Of a stretch of DNA of 64,000 bases, positions 59,932-64,000 are shown one piece after another; within the stretch, counting starts at the first letter, position 1, and each line of letters begins with the position of its first letter. A program made the position numbers and the translations under genes. Under the pieces are notes generated by a model that was given only the letters and a program-made list of their open reading frames with translations, did not search any database and had not been told where the DNA came from. The DNA comes from Symsagittifera roscoffensis (Eukaryota; Xenacoelomorpha; Acoela; Convolutidae), in contig NC_087062.1 of assembly GCF_963678635.1 (NCBI RefSeq), positions 56,619,970 to 56,683,969 of the forward strand. The letters are read 5' to 3'.

Positions 59932-60140
59932 AGGTCGACTAAATTATTTTGTCAAGCTCTCCCAAATCACTACAAAGACCAGTACTGTTTTGGCCAAACT
60001 TTTTTGCGCCACAGGTAAATTTTATTGAAAAAACAGGCTAAAAAAGCGTTTGAAAAAGGCGATTTTATTTTTAAAAAAAAAACAGGCTTAAAAACCGTGT
60101 TTTTTTCAGCGCGCGCTCCCCCCTTGAAAAATACTAGATA
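59932..60140 (+). mobile_element. G/C-tract DNA-transposon-like element, copy 3 (partial)
   Basis: Follows the left half of copy 1: GTCGACT..AAGCTCTCCCAAAT, TTTGGCCAAA, GCGCCACAGG, AAAAAACAGGC, a second AAAAAACAGGCTTAAAAA and GCGCGCGCTCCCCCCTTGAA, then stops matching near 60,140. The right end is missing. The open minus frame here is a by-product. Confidence 0.6.
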
Positions 60141-60555
60141 TTGAATCTCACGCTTTACTGGATATAACTTGCGCTTTTTTTTTGTTGCTTTCCTATTTTT
60201 TTTTCTTTGACCACAAAGCAGCAAGGAATAAAGGCTCAACTATGTTTTGTAAGCAGGTCAGCTACGTCAAAAGCATGTCGTAGAAAGTCGAATGATATAT
60301 CGTTTTAAGGCCACATTAGTCGCGATTCGATTCATATTGAATATATATCTTCGTGTCGGGAAACAGTGATCTTAACGTTTTTGTTTCTTTATGTTTTTTT
60401 TCTGCATTTGGGAGCACCGGCCAAAACTTTTTTGACTTTCTTGCACATATCAGCGGGCTACTTTTGCTCAAATTTTACGAAAGTTCTTTACATTGGATCT
60501 ACTTAACAATCTAAAATATTTAAATGCAAAATCAACAAAAAATTGATAATTAATG

Positions 60556-60600
60556 CAGGGGCGGGTTTAGGGGGGGGGGGGTGGTTAGGGGGATAGGGGG
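60556..60600 (+). other. G-rich block with transposon-end-like start
   Basis: Starts CAGGGGCGGGTTTAGG and continues with a 12-G run and further blocks of five G, enough for an intramolecular G-quadruplex. It lies about 130 bp before the predicted start codon at 60,732. It could be a solo transposon end that now sits in a promoter region. Confidence 0.5.
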
Positions 60601-60731
60601 AGTTATGCTGTTGAGCAACGTTTTTGTTAAGAACCTTGAACTTAGCTTTTAGTAGTATTTACCTTTTTTAATAAAATGAAAAATGTTGCTTTACAAAAGC
60701 GGAATACTGTTGAGAAGACATCTCTAGCAAA

Positions 60732-63700
60732 ATGGAGGATTTAACTATGTCTGATCTCGGGAGCAGTTATTGGGGAAGATCTGAGTTTTTCCAGCAGAGT
60801 ATAGTGGACGTGGTCTTCACTCCTATGCAATATTGGACTGACGAGGACAGAGATTTCATCATTTCAGGGCTAGTTTCAATCTCTGACTCACACACAGAAA
60901 GAAACATTGTACTCGTCATTTCATTCATCATGGCGAGTCTGAACTATTTTATTATCTGCCACATTATCTGAATGTTTATTCACACATCACCCCACCCCCC
61001 CCCCCCCCCCATCTCTATCTAGAGGTTCAGCATGCATGAACGAAGCAAGCAGTTCCCCTACATTGTGATAGTGAGAGATAACTACTAAATAGATCTGTAC
61101 AAATCAGTAGCTTTGTCAAATGGCTAGCAGATCAAGAAGAATTAAAAATTGGATTAGGTTTTTGGCCTTTACACTAAACAAATCTATTCTTTCAGTTATT
61201 CTATTGTACATCAATTTAGTGGATCACATTTGCAGCGCGAAACTTTCAATCAGACAACTTCTCGGGAACCTTTTCAATTATTGGTCCATACAAAAAAACT
61301 GACCAAAACTTCTAGTGGCGGACCAAAATTTAATGAAAAGTGTTTTTTAGGAAGCATTAAATTTTGTGTCCTTTTGTGTGAGTCTCTACTTGGCTGTTGC
61401 ATTTCTCACTTCTTCTGATTTGCGGGAACTGCAGAACTACCCTGTGTTCATGACAAACATCATCGACTGTCTCGCTACCGGTCAGCAGAGTTGGAAACGT
61501 GCCTCAAGTATATCTTATTAGCATTATATTATGAATCAAAGAATTTAAAATGATAATTATAGCACTGATAGTAGGTAGGTTGCGGAGCAAGTTGCATAAA
61601 ATGTTCCGACCGCATTCTCATTTTTTTTTTCAAATTAGTGTCATTTTTGCGCGTCGTGTGATGATAGAACTATACGAACGCGTATAAATTTATCAAATTA
61701 GGCATAAGCGACTGTCTTCAAAAAAGAATTCAATAAAAAATTGAAAAAAAAAACTTTTTCAAACAAAACTTTTTAAAAATTTTTTTGCACTAAGATTTTC
61801 ATTTTTTGAATGTCGTTTTAAGAGATAAGCGCTAAATGAAATCAAATTTTTTAGCTTATTTTGCTAATTTTCATCTAAAACGAACGTTACTGGATCGTTT
61901 TGCAAGTTCTTAAACCAACTTCTTTTCGATAATTTTAAGCCAGTCTTAAATAAGCTTTTCTCGATACTGTTGCTCGAATCACTTCTGAAAGAGCTTTGAT
62001 ATGATAAATCATTCGACCCGTTCTAATGATTATTTGTAGTACCTGGTTTTGCGAGAAAAAAAAACTAAAACACCGAATACAAAGTTTCTCCCCATTCTCA
62101 TGGTCAGAACGAAAACTTTGAAAATAGTGTCAGGCCTTTTATAGGTCGACCAAAAAGATTTTCCGAGATCCAAGATCAGAATTTGGCTAATCCAAAAAAG
62201 ACTATAAAATGTTTAGGATCTCTTTATCAATTTTTCCCCTTATTTTCACTGCTGCAATAGGGGAAACATTTTGAGAGATCCAGCTTTTCAAACAAGTCAA
62301 ACAAAAACTCCTGAAAATGTTACTTGCAGTACAGTTTGCGAATATTTCAGTTAAATGTATGAATTATAAAGCTGGTTTATAGTTTTGTTTATGGAGAAGA
62401 TCATCTATGAACAATGTATTCGGTTCATTTTAAAAGTAGCTTTTGAATAACTGGCCCGTTTCCAACTGCAGGTCCTGGCTTCATGGGCTTTATGCTCACA
62501 TCTCAAGTCGCCCGATATCACCCTTCCCAGTCCATATTCTTCAAGGTAAATATTGAAAAATTCCATAAAACAAATTCTTAAATAAAGGCGAACTCAGGTC
62601 GACATACTACTTTACTTTTGGTAGCGCATGGCGCTTTTCGTTCAGACTTTGGCTTCTAAATGAAAACATATCCATTCTTTCAGTTTTGCTTCTCGGACTG
62701 CAATTGTCTATAAATATGAGTTGATTAACTTGACCAGATCCTGTAGATGGTGCATTTTCTCATAAATATGTTTGATGAAATCTAGTATACATATTTTTGC
62801 GTAATGACAAGCTGTCAAAAATCTGAAAAGCGAAACTCTGCCAAAAAATAGTCGCAACAGTAACTTTCGAAAACAAGAGAAGTGCTGAAATGCTAAAGAC
62901 TCCCGTTACACCAAACAACAAAGCCCGAGAAACTGCATGAACGAATAACATATTTCAATAATAGGCACATTAGATTTCTGATTTTTAAGCAGCACAAATA
63001 AAAGTCAGATATATATGTTTGGATTCGAAAAAAGCATAATTTAAATTAACAGGAGCGTTCACCTCCGGGAAATCACTTGCATACAAGGAACTTATTTTAT
63101 GCCATTTGAGCCTAGATTGTACTTTTAACCTTTTTCTCAGCCAAGTTCCTTCACCCGCTATACTGGTTGGCGGGACTCAATCCGGGAAAAGTTTCTGCCG
63201 AAAGTAGTGTACCAAGTGAACATTTTCTGGTGGAGATGCTTGCCAGACTTTCTGATCATGCGTGTCAACGAATACGGAACAGGAATGGACGATAGATAAC
63301 CACAGCAATCGCGTCTCCAAAAGTTACTTTTTCCCAAATCACTCTGTAAAAATGTATTGTCAAAATCAAGAACTTTTGTTGTTTGATGAGAAACGACTTT
63401 TTGAGAAATTATTTTTTTTCTGTATAATAGAAAAATAGCTAATCTGTAAAAAATGAAATTCATTTTCATAATATTAATCAAGTTAACAGAGTTTATTTTG
63501 CTTTTTGAGCCTATTTGGTTTGTCATCACGTTAAAAGATTGTTTTTTTTCTGCCCAAAACCTTTTCAGGGGACTATTTATGTAATCTATCATCACACAGG
63601 AATTTTTTCTTTCATTTTGGCCTACCAACGCTTCGTGAATGTTTGCAAACCCATGGATGTTCAAACTTTACTTTCACCCACGCGAAAATACCTGCAGTCA

Positions 63701-63858
63701 ATTCTCGTGACTGTTCTGTTCATCGCAGTTTCTGTTTCGGACGCCACCCAGAGATACTACATGGGCGACTGGTTTTGTGACCGGGGTCCGGCTATCGGCG
63801 ACTTACAGGGACTCTTTTCACCGCTCCCATCCAACCATTTCTTCCCACATTTCAATTG
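60732..63858 (+). CDS. 7TM receptor-like gene, N-terminus to TM4 (continues off window)
   Basis: Five exons: 60,732-60,908; 61,351-61,480; 62,472-62,545; 63,141-63,263; 63,569-63,858. The ATG is in GCAAAATGG. Acceptors are TGTTTTTTAG, CCAACTGCAG, TTTTTCTCAG and ACCTTTTCAG; donors GTACTC, GTCAGC, GTAAAT, GTCAAC and GTCAAT. All phases agree (0, 1, 0, 0). About 264 residues: a 59-residue N-terminus with no clear signal peptide; TM1 about 61-78 (ALNFVSFCVSLYLAVAFL); loop SSDLRELQ; TM2 about 90-111 with CLATGPGFMGFMLTSQ; a long loop with SFTRYTGWRDSIREKFLPK; TM3 ending FSFILAYQRFVNVCKPM at 181-197, where QRF matches the DRY position of rhodopsin-type receptors; TM4 about 209-226 (YLQSILVTVLFIAVSVSD). 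Family assignment beyond 7TM-like was not possible. Exon 1 has an alternative hydrophobic end (NIVLVISFIMASLNYF), and the donor of exon 4 is uncertain. Confidence 0.62.
60995..61010. repeat. Poly-C tract, 16 C
   Basis: Sixteen C preceded by CACCCCA, in the first intron of the receptor-like gene. With the G-rich block at 60,556 it brackets the first exon in opposite orientation. Confidence 0.8.
61481..62471 (+). other. Second intron of the receptor-like gene
   Basis: Nearly 1 kb of AT-rich DNA between phase-matched exons, with A- and T-runs near 61,730-61,800. No repeat shared with other parts of the window and no open frame of note. Confidence 0.5.
62760..62951 (-). CDS. Small two-helix membrane ORF on the opposite strand of an intron
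   Basis: A 63-codon minus-strand frame with ATG reads ALLFGVTGVFSISALLLF and KVTVATIFWQSFAFQIF, two likely membrane helices, then a basic end (SLRKNMYTRF). It lies in the intron between receptor exons 3 and 4. No splice sites or relatives are seen, so it may be chance in T-rich DNA. Confidence 0.18.
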   Translation of the reverse strand: MLFVHAVSRALLFGVTGVFSISALLLFSKVTVATIFWQSFAFQIFDSLSLRKNMYTRFHQTYL

Positions 63859-64000
63859 GTCAATTTTTTTGAATATTTTGATGACATATAGCTGTTTGAT
63901 CTACCAAATCTGCGTACCGTTTTCCCTTCAAAGTTGTTCAAAAAACCTTTTACTTGATCAAAAAAGCAATTCTGAGATTTAAGTGAAGTTTCGATTGCTA

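Noticed and set aside
63158-63664. 168-codon minus-strand open frame
   Set aside because: It is the opposite strand of receptor exons 4 and 5 and the intron between them; its translation has no domain-like pattern, while the plus strand has matching splice sites and phases.

Overview
The window reads as AT-rich nuclear DNA from an animal, most likely an invertebrate. The main reasons are exon/intron genes with GT..AG junctions and at least one intron near 50 bp, a 7-transmembrane receptor-like gene, a SET-domain exon of the SET8/KMT5A type, and a BEL/Pao retroelement fossil, a superfamily known from animals. The species cannot be named from sequence alone. There are no bacterial operons, ribosome binding sites or CRISPR arrays.

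Region 1 (1-42,640): satellite DNA and its edge. About 32.5 kb is one head-to-tail satellite array with a monomer of about 226 bp, running off the left edge. It has been re-amplified locally into different higher-order periods: about 1,010, 619, 848, 678, 906, 921, 1,342 and 2,022 bp. The array stops at about 32,480 in a 1.15-kb non-satellite edge unit, restarts at about 33,640 for another 7.9 kb (about 35 monomers), and stops again at about 41,515 in a second, roughly 91% identical copy of the same edge unit. The last monomers before both stops also match, so a block of about 9 kb (array end plus edge) has been duplicated. A third, more diverged copy of part of the edge unit lies inside the gene-bearing part at about 56,700-57,290.

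Region 2 (42,640-48,510): dispersed and direct repeats. Two 1.2-kb direct repeats (43,195-44,370 and 44,755-45,955) flank a short GC-richer stretch with an open, membrane-protein-like frame on the minus strand. Members of an AT-rich dispersed family with a GGGCAAAGCCC-type palindrome follow, in both orientations. A G/C-tract DNA-transposon-like element ends the region.

Region 3 (48,510-64,000): genes separated by repeats. I can support: a minus-strand terminal-type exon (49,598-50,093); a small three-exon minus gene (51,193-52,133) with matching intron phases; head-to-head with it, a plus-strand set of membrane-protein exons (52,132-53,687); a SET-domain exon pair (54,318-54,946) beside a broken BEL/Pao fragment; a minus-strand set of exons with a transmembrane segment (57,891-59,177); and, best supported, a five-exon plus-strand 7TM-receptor-like gene (60,732 to beyond the right edge). 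Several of these are strongly diverged membrane proteins that I do not recognise. The locus may be a cluster of fast-evolving receptor-like genes next to pericentromeric or other satellite heterochromatin. No gene symbol could be assigned safely.
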